Origin: JBOIBN01 sp050739575
GTDB taxonomy: Bacteria > Pseudomonadota > Gammaproteobacteria > JAKDMP01
Direction: 5' to 3'
Length of the DNA: 52,928 nt
Assembly (NCBI GenBank): GCA_050739575.1
Contig: JBOIBN010000006.1
Span: forward strand, 1-52,928
This document shows, one piece after another, positions 8,083 to 17,077 of the stretch. The notes below the pieces were generated by a model that saw only the letters and a program-made list of their open reading frames with translations, did not search any database and was not told the DNA's origin. A program made the position numbers and the translations under genes. Each line of letters opens with the position of its first letter. Position 1 is the first letter of the stretch.

Positions 8083-8176
8083 GTCGTCCCGGCGAAGGCC
8101 GGGACCCAGTCAAATGCAACCCGGCCGCAGGCCGGGATTCCCTACTCCACTGGATTCCGGCTTTCGCCGGAATGAC
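8083..8176. repeat. 94-bp MITE-like repeat with 27-bp terminal inverted repeats
   Basis: The arms at 8083-8109 and 8150-8176 are reverse complements except for a few substitutions. Each arm is itself a hairpin around CCGGCGAA. A third hairpin, CCCGGCC-gca-GGCCGGG, occupies 8120-8136. Related elements with GTCATTCC...GGAATGAC ends are widespread in proteobacteria. It lies between the divergent prpB and the gene at 8374. The rest of 7990-8373 shows only a possible stem at 8215-8221 / 8232-8238. Confidence 0.7.
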
Positions 8177-8373
8177 AAGTACTCAAGGATTTTGTCGGGC
8201 ACCCGTTCAGGATGCCCGCTTCGAGCGGCTCAAGCGGGTCTATTTTCCCAGGAACCGGGAGGAGCGGGATCGCCGTAGCGGTCGGTCGAACGCACTGCGG
8301 GACACACGAGGCAAATGAGGATACACTCTTGCATCACGAGGGTCTTCATTTCGGCAGAAAGGAGACTTGAGAA

Positions 8374-9186
8374 GTGATTACCTCGATTCGACCGAGCCGC
8401 ATCTTATTTGCCGCAAGCCTGATCGGGATCGGCATCACCGGTCTCGTCAACCGCGAGTTTGCCCTGGGATGGCAACACATCCCGATACAGCATTTTCCGG
8501 AACAGACGATTATTGCGTACGTTTGCGACGCTATTGAGGTGGCCCTCGGCGTCGGCCTGCTTTTCAGGCGCACTCTCACACTGACCTGTCGAATCCTCTT
8601 TCCCTACATGATCCTCTGGGTCGGGTTGCTGGATATTCCGGCGGTGGTGCAGCGACCGATGGATATAGATTCCTGGGGAACACTCGGCGAGATCGCGATC
8701 GTGACCGCCGGCGCCTGGTGCCTGTTCGCGGCTCACGCAGGCACTTGGGAAAAGCGTTACCTCAAGTTTGCCGTAGGAGAGAATGGCATCCGTGCGGCTC
8801 GCTTATTGCTGATCCTCTCTTTGCCTCTGATCGCGTTGGAGGTGCTCTTGAAGATAGGGCCAATAACTCGAACTCTCCCACCGTGGATCGCGTCGCTGCC
8901 GGGTAGCTTCGACTGGGTCTTTCTTCATGGTGCGGCGAGTCTCGCCGTTTGCCTGGCATTGCTCTTCAGCGTGTTACCCAGACTTGCGGCCACGCTGGAG
9001 GCGGCCCAGTTGGCCGTCATTACCGTTTGGTTCTGGGGTCCGTATCTGCACACGGGCCATACCGCAAACACCGCATTTTTTATTTCCTTTGCCATTGTCG
9101 GCGGTGTCTGGCTCGTAGCCGATACCTATCGCGGCGCACCATGGTTCGCGTACGGCCGCGCAAGCCGAACCATCACGACCGACTGA
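8374..9186 (+). CDS. DoxX-like integral membrane protein
   Basis: A 270-residue, strongly hydrophobic protein with about six to seven predicted membrane helices. It starts with GTG preceded by AGGAG at good spacing. Helices alternate with short charged loops, and the N-terminal segment RILFAASLIGIGITGLVNREFA resembles DoxX/DUF-type quinone-associated membrane proteins. No catalytic motif is visible, so the family call is tentative. It is a single gene, convergent with dinB. Confidence 0.6.
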   Translation: MITSIRPSRILFAASLIGIGITGLVNREFALGWQHIPIQHFPEQTIIAYVCDAIEVALGVGLLFRRTLTLTCRILFPYMILWVGLLDIPAVVQRPMDIDSWGTLGEIAIVTAGAWCLFAAHAGTWEKRYLKFAVGENGIRAARLLLILSLPLIALEVLLKIGPITRTLPPWIASLPGSFDWVFLHGAASLAVCLALLFSVLPRLAATLEAAQLAVITVWFWGPYLHTGHTANTAFFISFAIVGGVWLVADTYRGAPWFAYGRASRTITTD

Positions 9187-9193
9187 TCTCAAC

Positions 9194-9226
9194 AAACCGC
9201 GGGAAAAGACAAAACCCCGCTTGTTT
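9194..9226 (+). terminator. Possible terminator after the DoxX-like gene
   Basis: GCGGG and CCCGC form a stem around an A-rich 12-nt loop, with AAAC...GTTT extending the stem and a T-rich TTGTTT on the 3' side. It lies 8 bases after the stop at 9186 and before the convergent dinB. The stem is weak, so confidence is low. Confidence 0.35.
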
Positions 9227-9301
9227 GGGATTCGGGACGGAGCGCCGGCTTCCACCCTGCAAGATGCCAGCGCTCCTCGTTGCCGCATGCGCAAAGCCCC
9301 C

Positions 9302-10396
9302 CTACGACGACGCCGCATCGCGGTCGAAGAGTTCTTCCTGGGCGGCGAAATCCGCTTCGTCGACGAAACCGGAGAGGCCGACACCAACCAAGCGATAAAG
9401 ACTCTCGGGTGGACGTTCGACGCGTTCACGCAAGGTGCAGGCGATATCGGCGAGTTCGCGCGCCGAGGACGGGCGCGTCGGCAGCGTCAGGCTGCGCGTC
9501 AGCACGTGGAAATCGGCGGTCTTGAGCTTGAGCACCACGGTGCGCGCGATGCGGCCTTCTTCGCGCTCCGCAGCGCTCCAGGTCTTTTCGGCGAGCCGGC
9601 GGATGTGCGGTTCGAGCTGATCCAGCCTGAGATCGTTTTCGAACGTGTCCTCGGCCGACACCTGCAACGTCGGCCGATCCGGCGTCACTGCATTCTCGTC
9701 CAGGCCGCGTGCGAGTTCGTAAAGCCGCCGGCCCCAGCGGCCGAAATAATGTTCGAGCGTTTGCATCGGCACCCCGCGCAATTCGCCGATCGTCGCAATG
9801 CCCATGTCGGCGAGCTTGCGGTTCATCACTTTGCCGACGCCGGGCAGCTTCCCGACCGCGAGCGGCGTGAGGAAAGACTCGATCTCCGCCGGGCGGATTA
9901 CAAACAGTCCGTCGGGCTTGCGCCAATCCGAGGCGATCTTGGCCAGATACTTGTTCGGCGCGACGCCCGCCGAGGCGGTGAGCCGCGTTTCTTCGCGAAT
10001 CGCCTTGCGGATCGCCTGCGCGATCGCGGTCGCCGAAGGCAGTTCGATCTTGGGGAGCGTGACGTCGAGATAAGCCTCGTCCAGCGACAGCGGCTCGATG
10101 AGATCCGTGTAGCGCGAAAAGATTTCCCGCACCTGCCGCGACACCGCCTTGTAGCGCACGAAGTCCGGCGCAACGAAAACGGCTCGTGGACACAGCCGCT
10201 CGGCACGCGAGGCAGGCATCGCCGAACGGATTCCGAACTTGCGCGCCTCGTAGCTCGCCGCAACCACCACCGAGCGCGCGCCGCGCCAGGCGACGACCAC
10301 CGGCTTTCCGCGCAACGCCGGATCGTCACGCTGCTCCACCGACGCGTAGAACGCGTCCATGTCCACATGCAGAATCTTGCGCTGGGATGCAGACAC
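9302..10396 (-). CDS. dinB: DNA polymerase IV (translesion, Y family)
   Basis: Y-family polymerase of 364 residues (usual 350-360). Present are the catalytic motif HVDMDAFYASVEQRD near the N-terminus, the steric segment SYEARKFGIRSAMP and the second acidic motif SLDEAYLDVT. The helix-hairpin-helix LPGVGKVMNRKL and the little-finger domain follow. The C-terminus contains QEELF, a beta-clamp-binding motif. It bypasses damaged template bases. No LexA box of CTGT-N8-ACAG type is seen upstream (10,397-10,440), so SOS control is not supported here. Confidence 0.95.
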   Translation of the reverse strand: MSASQRKILHVDMDAFYASVEQRDDPALRGKPVVVAWRGARSVVVAASYEARKFGIRSAMPASRAERLCPRAVFVAPDFVRYKAVSRQVREIFSRYTDLIEPLSLDEAYLDVTLPKIELPSATAIAQAIRKAIREETRLTASAGVAPNKYLAKIASDWRKPDGLFVIRPAEIESFLTPLAVGKLPGVGKVMNRKLADMGIATIGELRGVPMQTLEHYFGRWGRRLYELARGLDENAVTPDRPTLQVSAEDTFENDLRLDQLEPHIRRLAEKTWSAAEREEGRIARTVVLKLKTADFHVLTRSLTLPTRPSSARELADIACTLRERVERPPESLYRLVGVGLSGFVDEADFAAQEELFDRDAASS

Positions 10397-10599
10397 AAGC
10401 GGACTTCCGGCCAGTCAGTGCGGGTATCTAGGATAGTCCCACTTAACTCCTTAAGCCGATCAGAATCCGAGCCACCCGTCATGAGGCTGCTAACGTCCTG
10501 ATTCCGGCCGCATCCGACAATCTGCGAAAGAGCGGGCCGCAAAACCCTGCTACTATGCAGCGGCAAGGATCCTATCGCCCGATTCAACGAGGAAACGTC

Positions 10600-11091
10600 A
10601 TGAAAACCTTCGTCTTTTCCACCCTCCTTCTGGCCGTTGTCACAGCAACACCCGCAACCGCTCTCGGCAAAGACAGCAGCATGCCGAGCAAGGCACTCAT
10701 CACACAGCAATTCACGATCTGGAACGCCGCCCTGCAGACGCTCGACGCCAAAAAAGTCGCCGCGCTCTATTGCGACCCCGGCGGAGTACTCCTCCCGACC
10801 GTATCGAACCAGGTCCGGACCACCCCCGCCCAGATCACCGACTACTTCGATCACTTCCTGCAGCTCAAGCCGAAGGGCACGATCGACGAGTCCTACATCC
10901 GCATCCTCGGCCCCGACACCGCGATCAACTCCGGCATCTACACCTTCGACGTGACACAGAACGGGAAACCCGGAGAGGTCCAGGCCCGCTACACCTTCGT
11001 GTACCAGAAGATGAACGGCAAGTGGTGCATCATGGATCACCACTCCTCAGCCATGCCGGAAACCAAGCCGGCGTCAGCGGCGTCGCATTAA
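10600..11091 (+). CDS. Secreted SgcJ/EcaC-family (CaMKII-association-domain-like) protein
   Basis: 163 residues with an N-terminal signal peptide (MKTFVFSTLLLAVVTATPATALG, cleavage near residue 22), so probably periplasmic. The rest matches the NTF2-like SgcJ/EcaC/DUF4440 group: WNAALQTLDAKKVAALY, LLPTVSNQVR, the helix ITDYFDHFL, ARYTFVYQ and the tail WCIMDHHSSAMPE. Members are small ligand-binding or oxidoreductase-associated folds, and the substrate is unknown. GAGGA sits 7 bases before the ATG. Convergent with 11159-11635, with a stem-loop between them. Confidence 0.75.
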   Translation: MKTFVFSTLLLAVVTATPATALGKDSSMPSKALITQQFTIWNAALQTLDAKKVAALYCDPGGVLLPTVSNQVRTTPAQITDYFDHFLQLKPKGTIDESYIRILGPDTAINSGIYTFDVTQNGKPGEVQARYTFVYQKMNGKWCIMDHHSSAMPETKPASAASH

Positions 11092-11110
11092 CGGCTGCAA
11101 AATCGAAGAC

Positions 11111-11136
11111 AGCTCCGGAGCTCCGGCTCCGGAGCT
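11111..11136. terminator. Bidirectional terminator-like stem-loop
   Basis: AGCTCCGGAGC at 11111-11121 pairs perfectly with GCTCCGGAGCT at 11126-11136 across a 4-nt loop. It sits between two convergent genes (stops at 11091 and 11159). No long T-run follows on either strand, so it may be a stabilising or Rho-assisted end rather than a classical intrinsic terminator. Confidence 0.55.
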
Positions 11137-11158
11137 TCGAGGGCAATCGGCCTAAGAC

Positions 11159-11635
11159 TCAGGATTTGACCTTGTGCTTCGCGAAAGCGTCGCGCAAGGA
11201 GGCATGGGCATCGGCGCCCAGGTGACGCTGCACGAGCCGTAAATACACGGCGGCAAATTCAGATCCGTGCGCGGCCACAAGGCCGTGACGTCGAAGGTTT
11301 GCCGCGTGTCCGATTTCGTGCAGCAGCACCGGCGCCGAGCGGGCCCAGCGCGGAAAGGAAAACAGCACGCTGTGCCGTTTGGAATCGTAGGCGCTGTAAG
11401 CGTGGCGGGTGCCGCGCCCGTCCTTGATCCGCACGTCGGCAACCGTGCCGAACGCCTCCCGGAACCACGACTCGGCGAGCACGGCGTGCACGAAACGCTC
11501 CGCGGCTGGCAGGGTCAGGTGTGGCCACGCACTGTGCGGCGGTACGCCGAATACCTCGTGCTCGGCGCGATACAGCCGCGCGCGCTGGCTGTCGCGGGGC
11601 GGACGCTGCCGAACGCGTGCTGAAAATACGCCCAT
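11159..11635 (-). CDS. Putative zinc metallohydrolase (HExxH)
   Basis: 158 residues. The core HEIGHAANLRRHGLVAAHGSEF carries the HExxH zinc motif plus a downstream histidine and glutamate, as expected for a metallopeptidase-like site. The N-terminal RDSQRARLYRAE segment recalls the small putative metallohydrolase family TIGR04338, known mostly from actinobacteria. This assignment is from memory and tentative. No signal peptide, so cytosolic. It is the third gene of a tight operon: 12 bases separate it from the HAD gene upstream. Confidence 0.6.
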   Translation of the reverse strand: MGVFSARVRQRPPRDSQRARLYRAEHEVFGVPPHSAWPHLTLPAAERFVHAVLAESWFREAFGTVADVRIKDGRGTRHAYSAYDSKRHSVLFSFPRWARSAPVLLHEIGHAANLRRHGLVAAHGSEFAAVYLRLVQRHLGADAHASLRDAFAKHKVKS

Positions 11636-11647
11636 ATTCCGCCCGCC

Positions 11648-12229
11648 CTAGTCCCGCACGGATTGCATCGTCTTGCGGACTGCTGCCAGGTTCGTGCCGT
11701 CGTAGCGGATCACCCGCGGATGCTCGAACCCTTCGTTGTCCGGCTGGGCGGGCGCGATGCCCCAGCCGCGGGGATGATGGCAGAGCCACTCGGTCAGGTA
11801 TTGCGGCGTGTCGTCCACCAGAATCTTCCCGTAGCTATGGCACTTGTCTTCGGTGACGGTCACTTTCACGGACCGACCGATATGTTTTTGCGCCCACTCC
11901 ACCTTTTCCATCCAGGCCGAGGGCGTGTTGTGCGGTCCGATGGTGAGGACCTGGATCTGAAAGTCCAGCTCCTGCGCAAGCCGCAAGAGGTCGAATCCGA
12001 GTTCGAGCCGCGGGAGACGGCACCACCAGCCCGGCTGCGCCTTGATGAAATCGATCCGGGCGCCGAAGTATTTAGGCGCGTTGTGGTCGTGCGGCGCGTA
12101 GTCCGGTTCGCCCGGCGTGCGGATTTTTTTCAGGTCGCGTCGCATTTGGCCGTCGTAATCGGCGAGCGTCCCGTCCATGTCGAACAGCGCGATACGGTGT
12201 GTCTGCAAATCCGTCTGTTTCACAGTCAT
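11648..12229 (-). CDS. HAD-family 5'(3')-deoxyribonucleotidase-like phosphatase
   Basis: 193 residues with the HAD motif I FDMDGTLADYDG (nucleophile and acid aspartates) at about residues 16-27. A motif II-like LTIGPHN occurs mid-protein, and motif IV is KILVDDTPQYL. The order and length resemble NT5C-type nucleotidases, also common in phages, which dephosphorylate (deoxy)nucleoside monophosphates. ATG 12229 is chosen because GGAG lies 7 bases upstream and it is 11 bases after the preceding stop. The longer in-frame extension has no homologous look. Middle gene of a three-gene operon. Confidence 0.75.
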   Translation of the reverse strand: MTVKQTDLQTHRIALFDMDGTLADYDGQMRRDLKKIRTPGEPDYAPHDHNAPKYFGARIDFIKAQPGWWCRLPRLELGFDLLRLAQELDFQIQVLTIGPHNTPSAWMEKVEWAQKHIGRSVKVTVTEDKCHSYGKILVDDTPQYLTEWLCHHPRGWGIAPAQPDNEGFEHPRVIRYDGTNLAAVRKTMQSVRD

Positions 12230-12240
12230 CGAAAGCTCCG

Positions 12241-12744
12241 TCAGCTTTTCACGTCCGGCGAGGGACGCCGGACGAAACGGTGGGCGAAAAATGCAACGAT
12301 AAGGCCGAACAGGAACATGGCCAGAAGATTTTCGATGAACTTGTCGGGAGGAAAGCGGTGCAACAGACGTTGCATGGTGAAATAGTGCGGCGGTGCGGCC
12401 GCCGAAAGTGGCACGACGATGTAGTTCATGACGAAGAAAATCACCACGCCGTAAGCCAGGCCGCCGAGAATCCAAAGCCTCGTCAGCCATAGAATCCAGC
12501 GAGCCGCAATGACGTAGATGGCCGCGATTATGAGCGACATGCCCCATTGCAACGCGAGCCCGAGCAAGGCGCTGGTAGTTCCACCGTTAAACGACGCCTT
12601 TCCCAGAACGCCGCTGGCAATGGCATGCAGGATCACGACCGGACTCAGCCAATTGATCAACGCGGCCGCGCCGATGTCTATGGTGCCCGCTATGAACCCT
12701 CCGTACAGGATCGCTTTCAACGGGGAACGGCGTCTGTCATTCAT
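12241..12744 (-). CDS. Hypothetical four-helix membrane protein
   Basis: 167 residues with about four membrane helices (around residues 10-32, 60-85, 90-112 and 138-158) and a charged C-terminal tail. The segments GGFIAGTIDIGAAALI and VVIFFVMNYIVVPLSA match a common uncharacterised bacterial membrane family whose role is unknown. First gene of the operon that continues with the HAD phosphatase and the HExxH protein. Confidence 0.65.
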   Translation of the reverse strand: MNDRRRSPLKAILYGGFIAGTIDIGAAALINWLSPVVILHAIASGVLGKASFNGGTTSALLGLALQWGMSLIIAAIYVIAARWILWLTRLWILGGLAYGVVIFFVMNYIVVPLSAAAPPHYFTMQRLLHRFPPDKFIENLLAMFLFGLIVAFFAHRFVRRPSPDVKS

Positions 12745-12834
12745 GGTGAACTCCTGGATACGACAGAAATATAGGTCCAGTCGGACTCGACCATTTTACT
12801 GTTCGCGCGGATCGTCGATCCGCGGCTTGAAAAC

Positions 12835-15800
12835 CTACCCGAACAACTTCTTTTGTCCGCTTTGCCCTTCGATCTCGTACTCCCGATCGAGCTTCCGAAG
12901 CTCGCGCGCGGGAATGAGTTCCCGCATTCGTGGTAAGCGGAGATGACTTCGTGCGAGTGGCTGCCGGTGCCGGTGATTAAGTACGCACCTCCAGAATGGA
13001 TTCTCGTTGGGCCATCGAAACTCCAAGGCTCCTGCATCGACGCGGCAAACAACACGACCGTCGACAGGCATCGGATCACCGATTGAACGTGAGAAGCATT
13101 TGTCTTCGATGCATCGCCAATAGAACGGCTCGTCTCGCCCTTCGGCCGCGACGACTTCTTTGCCACAGTACGGACACGTTGTTTCCCCCACTGTATGGAC
13201 GGCCAACAGGTCAGGGAGCCGAAGCACTTCTGAATAGTCGCTGACAATTTTACTACTGTGCCTCCGCTCCATGATCTCCTGAGTTGAGCTGAAGCTCAGC
13301 GGATTCAACGACCCTTGCCATAGAACATCGTCATCTATGAGGACCAGCTTCTCGTGCATTCCGCGCTTGTGTACGATGGAAGCTCCCCATGCGCGTAGTC
13401 CCTTCTCTATGCTGGCATAGACCTCCCGATCCCTGCCGCGTTCTTCAAGAGGCTTCGTGACGATCCAGACTTCGACCCCGCGCTCCATTGCCGCGCGCAG
13501 ATGTGGTTCGAGACGACCAACCCGATCTGCGGTCGCAAACGGCGAGTAAATGACGACACGGTGATGCACCGCGGCTAGGTCCGAGTACAGGTAGTCGTAG
13601 AAATGGTCCTGTGTCACCACAAACTGTGGCGGCATTGGCGTGTTTTGCCCCGCTGTGATGATAACGTTCGTCGCAGCCGCTCGCGCCGCGAGTCCAGTCG
13701 GAACGACGGCTGCCGCGTTAACGATCGGATGTTTGCTCTTAAGGTATGCGACAAGCTCCCGGAGAGCGCCTCCGCGTTTCGCCTGACGTTCGATCCAGGA
13801 GAAATCTCCGACAATCACCAGCCGACGCTGCGCTCTTGTGAGCGCGACATTGAGGAGCCTCCTCGTATTTTCGTCGCGACGAGCATCGAACATGGCGACT
13901 CGCCAATGCGGCTCGTCGTTCACCAAGTCGAATATGACAATCGGCGCCTCAGCACCCTGGAACGTATGCGCGGTCCCACACACGACCTCCCCATCGAGGC
14001 CTTGGTCATGCACCAGCAGAGACAGGAGCTTTGCGTGAGGACGGTATGGTGCACCTAAGAGAATTCTCGGATCGTCGCCAGGCTGTAGTCGCATCCGATC
14101 CGGGCAGAGCGCGAGTTGCGCAAGGTCCGCGCAAACCGTCGCGGACAGGAAATTCAGACGGCTGGTGCGCCCTCCACGATTTACACTCGTGACCCATGCG
14201 TTCAGTAAGGACGTGTCCACCAGCGTCACAGGAGCGTCGAAAGGTACGTCCCCCGAGAACCAGGTCAGGAAGTCCGAGTCATCGTCTTGCACCCGAGGCC
14301 CGTCACGAAGGAAGCCGCGATATACGAAATGGTTCGCGATCGAGCTAATCGCGGGATGCATCCGGAACTGCTCTCTCAGCGCGATACAATGAGCGGGTGC
14401 GTTTGTCTCGAATGCCTTTTGGACGTTTGCCGCCTCGAACACGTCACGCCCCAGCCACTTATCAGCCAGCGGATGCACAGAGTGTTTGATAGGGGGCAGT
14501 TGCCGAAAATCCCCAACGAGCACGACGTTCCGCTCGGCACGCGCTGCGACAACCCAGAGCGCAGGGATCGGCGCCATCGAAGCTTCGTCGAGGATCACCG
14601 TGTCGAACTTGCGTGCCTGAACCGAATCCCGCTTGTAGGCACGCGTGAGCGTCGTCGCAACAACTCGTGCTTCGGCAATGACGAGCGCTTCCACTTTTCC
14701 GAGAGTTTCGTTGAGTTCGTCCACCCGAGTACTCAAGGCGGCGTAGCGTTCGGTCAGCACCTTGCGTTCGGCACGCAGTTCATCAATAGAGCGGTCCGCG
14801 AGCAGTGCGCGTCCACGTTCGATTCCCAATCGCGCTTCGGCGACCAGCTCCCGAGGGGAATCTGGGTCGCCTTCGGTAAGGCCGAACGTTCGAGTTTTGA
14901 GGGCGTGCGCTCCGGCGCTCTGGCAAAGCACGGCCGTGTGGAAGGAGAGCTGTTCGCTCAGCTTGCGTTCCTCAGCCGCAAATGGTGCGATCTCGATGAG
15001 CATGCGATCGACCTTACGACACACGGAGTCAGCGTTTGCGCTGTGCCTCTGTGCAAATAGTCGTCCGGGATCACCCAGTTCGCCGAGTTCGCGTTCTGCA
15101 GCTACGAGTCGATCTGTCACCTCTGCCAAAATTTTTGCTGCGTTCGCCTCAACTGCCTCGCACGCGGATGCCTTCTCTTCTTGGCGGTCCGGGTCCGGCA
15201 AGTGACCGTATTGATCGATAATCGCCTGAGATTTACGGGCATCGTGCTGCAGCCGCTCAAGTCGATCGGCAGTGTCCTGACGGGCTGCGTGCAACCGCGT
15301 GGACCGTGCTTCGAGGCCGGATAGAACCGACTGCTGCAGCATTGGGTTCGGGAGACCCCGCAACCTCCGCGAGAAGAGGTTCGCTGCAATGGTCCGCTTG
15401 AGGAGGTCGCGAGCAATCAGAATTGACTCGCGCAACTCAGCCAGTTCGCTGTCCGCCGCAGCGAGCAATGGTTCTCGCTCCGGGAGTTCTGCACGGATAG
15501 AGCTCAGCCGCTCCCTAGCCTTCTGCAACTCCGGAGCATGCAGGCGAGCCTGCTCAGCAAGTTCCTCGGTGGCTTGGCGGTGAACGGTGGCGTCTCGTAG
15601 ATGTGCGCTTGCCTCATCTGCCCGTGCCTTGAGGCTCGGGAGTTCATTGATGATCTCCGCTATCCGTGCGATTTGTATCTTAGTGCGCTCGGCCTCTGCG
15701 AGTATCGCGTGCCACGGTGCCAACTCAGAGCGCAAAGGCTCCAGACGCTTTGTAACTGCAGCCAGTTCCGCTTCGATCCGGTCAACTTGCTCGATACTTT

Positions 15801-16752
15801 GTGGCCACGTGCGGGAGTCAACTTCGGCCGCCGGCAGCCACTCCGCGACCTCAATCACCCGTCTGAGTGTGGCTCGTTCAGCCGCTACACGTGGGAGTTC
15901 GTCGGTCAGGCGGTTACGCTCTTCCACAATCTCGGCCGATCGACGCTCTACGTGAGTTTGCACAAGCAGTTCCGGCCTTTCCCGGACTCTCTCGTCTTTC
16001 GGATCACCCAACCTCAGAATCAGGCCCTGAGCGAGTTCGGATTGGTCGCTGTATTTTGCAACCTTCAAGAGTGCTTGATCCACCGCTGCATTCGTATGGG
16101 AGACCAGAAGCACAGATCGTCCGCGGCGAAAGAGCTCTACCGACAGCGTGCCGATGGTCTGTGTCTTTCCGGTGCCGGGCGGTCCCCAAATGAACGTCAG
16201 ATCGCGCCCGAGGCCACTTTCAATCGCATCGCGTTGCTCGTCATTGGGTGCTTCATTGGGCTCAAGCCAACTGGGGTCTGCAGAGACGCGATTCCCAGAG
16301 GGTGGCTGAAGTCCCAAGAGGCGCTTTCCCGCCGGGTTTGCATCCTCGGCAAGATCCTCGATGCGTTCTATGAGAACCCGCAACAGGTAGGTTAGGTCAT
16401 TCTGCAGGCGGGCCAGAGGCACATATTCGCCGAGGTCTATGGGAACTGCGACAACGACCGACAAGCCCTCGACAGACACGATCGTGCCCTCTACAGGCGC
16501 ATTCTGACCCGGTATGACCAATTCTGCCGGAGAGTCATCCGGTAAGTTCAGCGGCGACTCTATAGAGAACACGTATTGAACGCTGTTTCCAAGATTTGCA
16601 ACTCGCCTCCCGCCTAGCAGATTGACGGCGGCTGAAGATGTGGCGCGCTTGGCAGCATCGATTTCTTCGCGCAGGGCAACACGAAATTCGTCTAACAGAG
16701 GCGGAAGAAATTTCTCTGAAGGATCGTATTGCGTAGGCGAGGATGGAACCAT
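12835..16752 (-). CDS. mkoC: SF1 (Upf1-like) helicase fused to PLD nuclease domain and zinc ribbon; Mokosh type II-like defence protein
   Basis: A 1,305-residue protein, presumably cytosolic. Walker A GPPGTGKT is at residues 190-197, then Walker B LDEAS (D722-E723), GDFRQLPPI near 746, EQFRMHP near 794, GTAHTFQGAE and VALTRAQRR near 970: a complete COG1112/Upf1-type helicase. About 500 residues of charged, heptad-rich coiled coil are inserted between motifs Ia and II. A phospholipase-D module follows, with one HxK signature (H1133, K1135: MHEKLVLIDDD...GSLN). A C4 zinc ribbon starts at CPYC (C1193). A single protein joining such a helicase to a PLD nuclease is the hallmark described for type II Mokosh anti-phage defence (MkoC). 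That function is inferred from architecture. AGGG lies 7 bases before the ATG. Base composition looks less GC-rich than neighbours, suggesting transfer. Confidence 0.72.
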   Translation of the reverse strand: MVPSSPTQYDPSEKFLPPLLDEFRVALREEIDAAKRATSSAAVNLLGGRRVANLGNSVQYVFSIESPLNLPDDSPAELVIPGQNAPVEGTIVSVEGLSVVVAVPIDLGEYVPLARLQNDLTYLLRVLIERIEDLAEDANPAGKRLLGLQPPSGNRVSADPSWLEPNEAPNDEQRDAIESGLGRDLTFIWGPPGTGKTQTIGTLSVELFRRGRSVLLVSHTNAAVDQALLKVAKYSDQSELAQGLILRLGDPKDERVRERPELLVQTHVERRSAEIVEERNRLTDELPRVAAERATLRRVIEVAEWLPAAEVDSRTWPQSIEQVDRIEAELAAVTKRLEPLRSELAPWHAILAEAERTKIQIARIAEIINELPSLKARADEASAHLRDATVHRQATEELAEQARLHAPELQKARERLSSIRAELPEREPLLAAADSELAELRESILIARDLLKRTIAANLFSRRLRGLPNPMLQQSVLSGLEARSTRLHAARQDTADRLERLQHDARKSQAIIDQYGHLPDPDRQEEKASACEAVEANAAKILAEVTDRLVAAERELGELGDPGRLFAQRHSANADSVCRKVDRMLIEIAPFAAEERKLSEQLSFHTAVLCQSAGAHALKTRTFGLTEGDPDSPRELVAEARLGIERGRALLADRSIDELRAERKVLTERYAALSTRVDELNETLGKVEALVIAEARVVATTLTRAYKRDSVQARKFDTVILDEASMAPIPALWVVAARAERNVVLVGDFRQLPPIKHSVHPLADKWLGRDVFEAANVQKAFETNAPAHCIALREQFRMHPAISSIANHFVYRGFLRDGPRVQDDDSDFLTWFSGDVPFDAPVTLVDTSLLNAWVTSVNRGGRTSRLNFLSATVCADLAQLALCPDRMRLQPGDDPRILLGAPYRPHAKLLSLLVHDQGLDGEVVCGTAHTFQGAEAPIVIFDLVNDEPHWRVAMFDARRDENTRRLLNVALTRAQRRLVIVGDFSWIERQAKRGGALRELVAYLKSKHPIVNAAAVVPTGLAARAAATNVIITAGQNTPMPPQFVVTQDHFYDYLYSDLAAVHHRVVIYSPFATADRVGRLEPHLRAAMERGVEVWIVTKPLEERGRDREVYASIEKGLRAWGASIVHKRGMHEKLVLIDDDVLWQGSLNPLSFSSTQEIMERRHSSKIVSDYSEVLRLPDLLAVHTVGETTCPYCGKEVVAAEGRDEPFYWRCIEDKCFSRSIGDPMPVDGRVVCRVDAGALEFRWPNENPFWRCVLNHRHRQPLARSHLRLPRMRELIPARELRKLDREYEIEGQSGQKKLFG

Positions 16753-16892
16753 GCCAGAACCCTAACGCTGAGGCAAGAGATTTGCAAATCGATGCGGGCA
16801 GTTCAATTGATTGCTCAGGCTGATACTGTTAAAAACCCCACTATTGCGCCGATTTTAGTACATCTGCCCGACAAATCCCATAAGCAAGAGAT

Positions 16893-16912
16893 GGGGGTCT
16901 GGCTTGACCCCC
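16893..16912. repeat. Short perfect hairpin in the mkoC upstream region
   Basis: GGGGGTC and GACCCCC pair across the 6-nt loop TGGCTT. It lies in the 325-base gap 16,753-17,077 between the divergent mkoC-like gene and the acyl-CoA synthetase. It resembles REP-type units. Nothing else in this gap is supported; it must contain both promoters, but no clear -35/-10 pair stands out. Confidence 0.45.
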
Positions 16913-17077
16913 TTCCTTTCGCCTGACGCGCGTGTTCGCATGGCGATAACAATGGTCCGCCGTCCGAGAACGTCGGCACCTCCGGCGTAGAACGCATGGA
17001 GGTCATAGATGCTCCCCGCTTGGGCGGTTCGGACGCTCTGTAACTTGGTGCGGGGAAAGCTGCTAGGATGCGCGCCC

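Noticed and set aside
10397..10440. LexA box in front of dinB
   Set aside because: No CTGT-N8-ACAG or similar palindrome is present.
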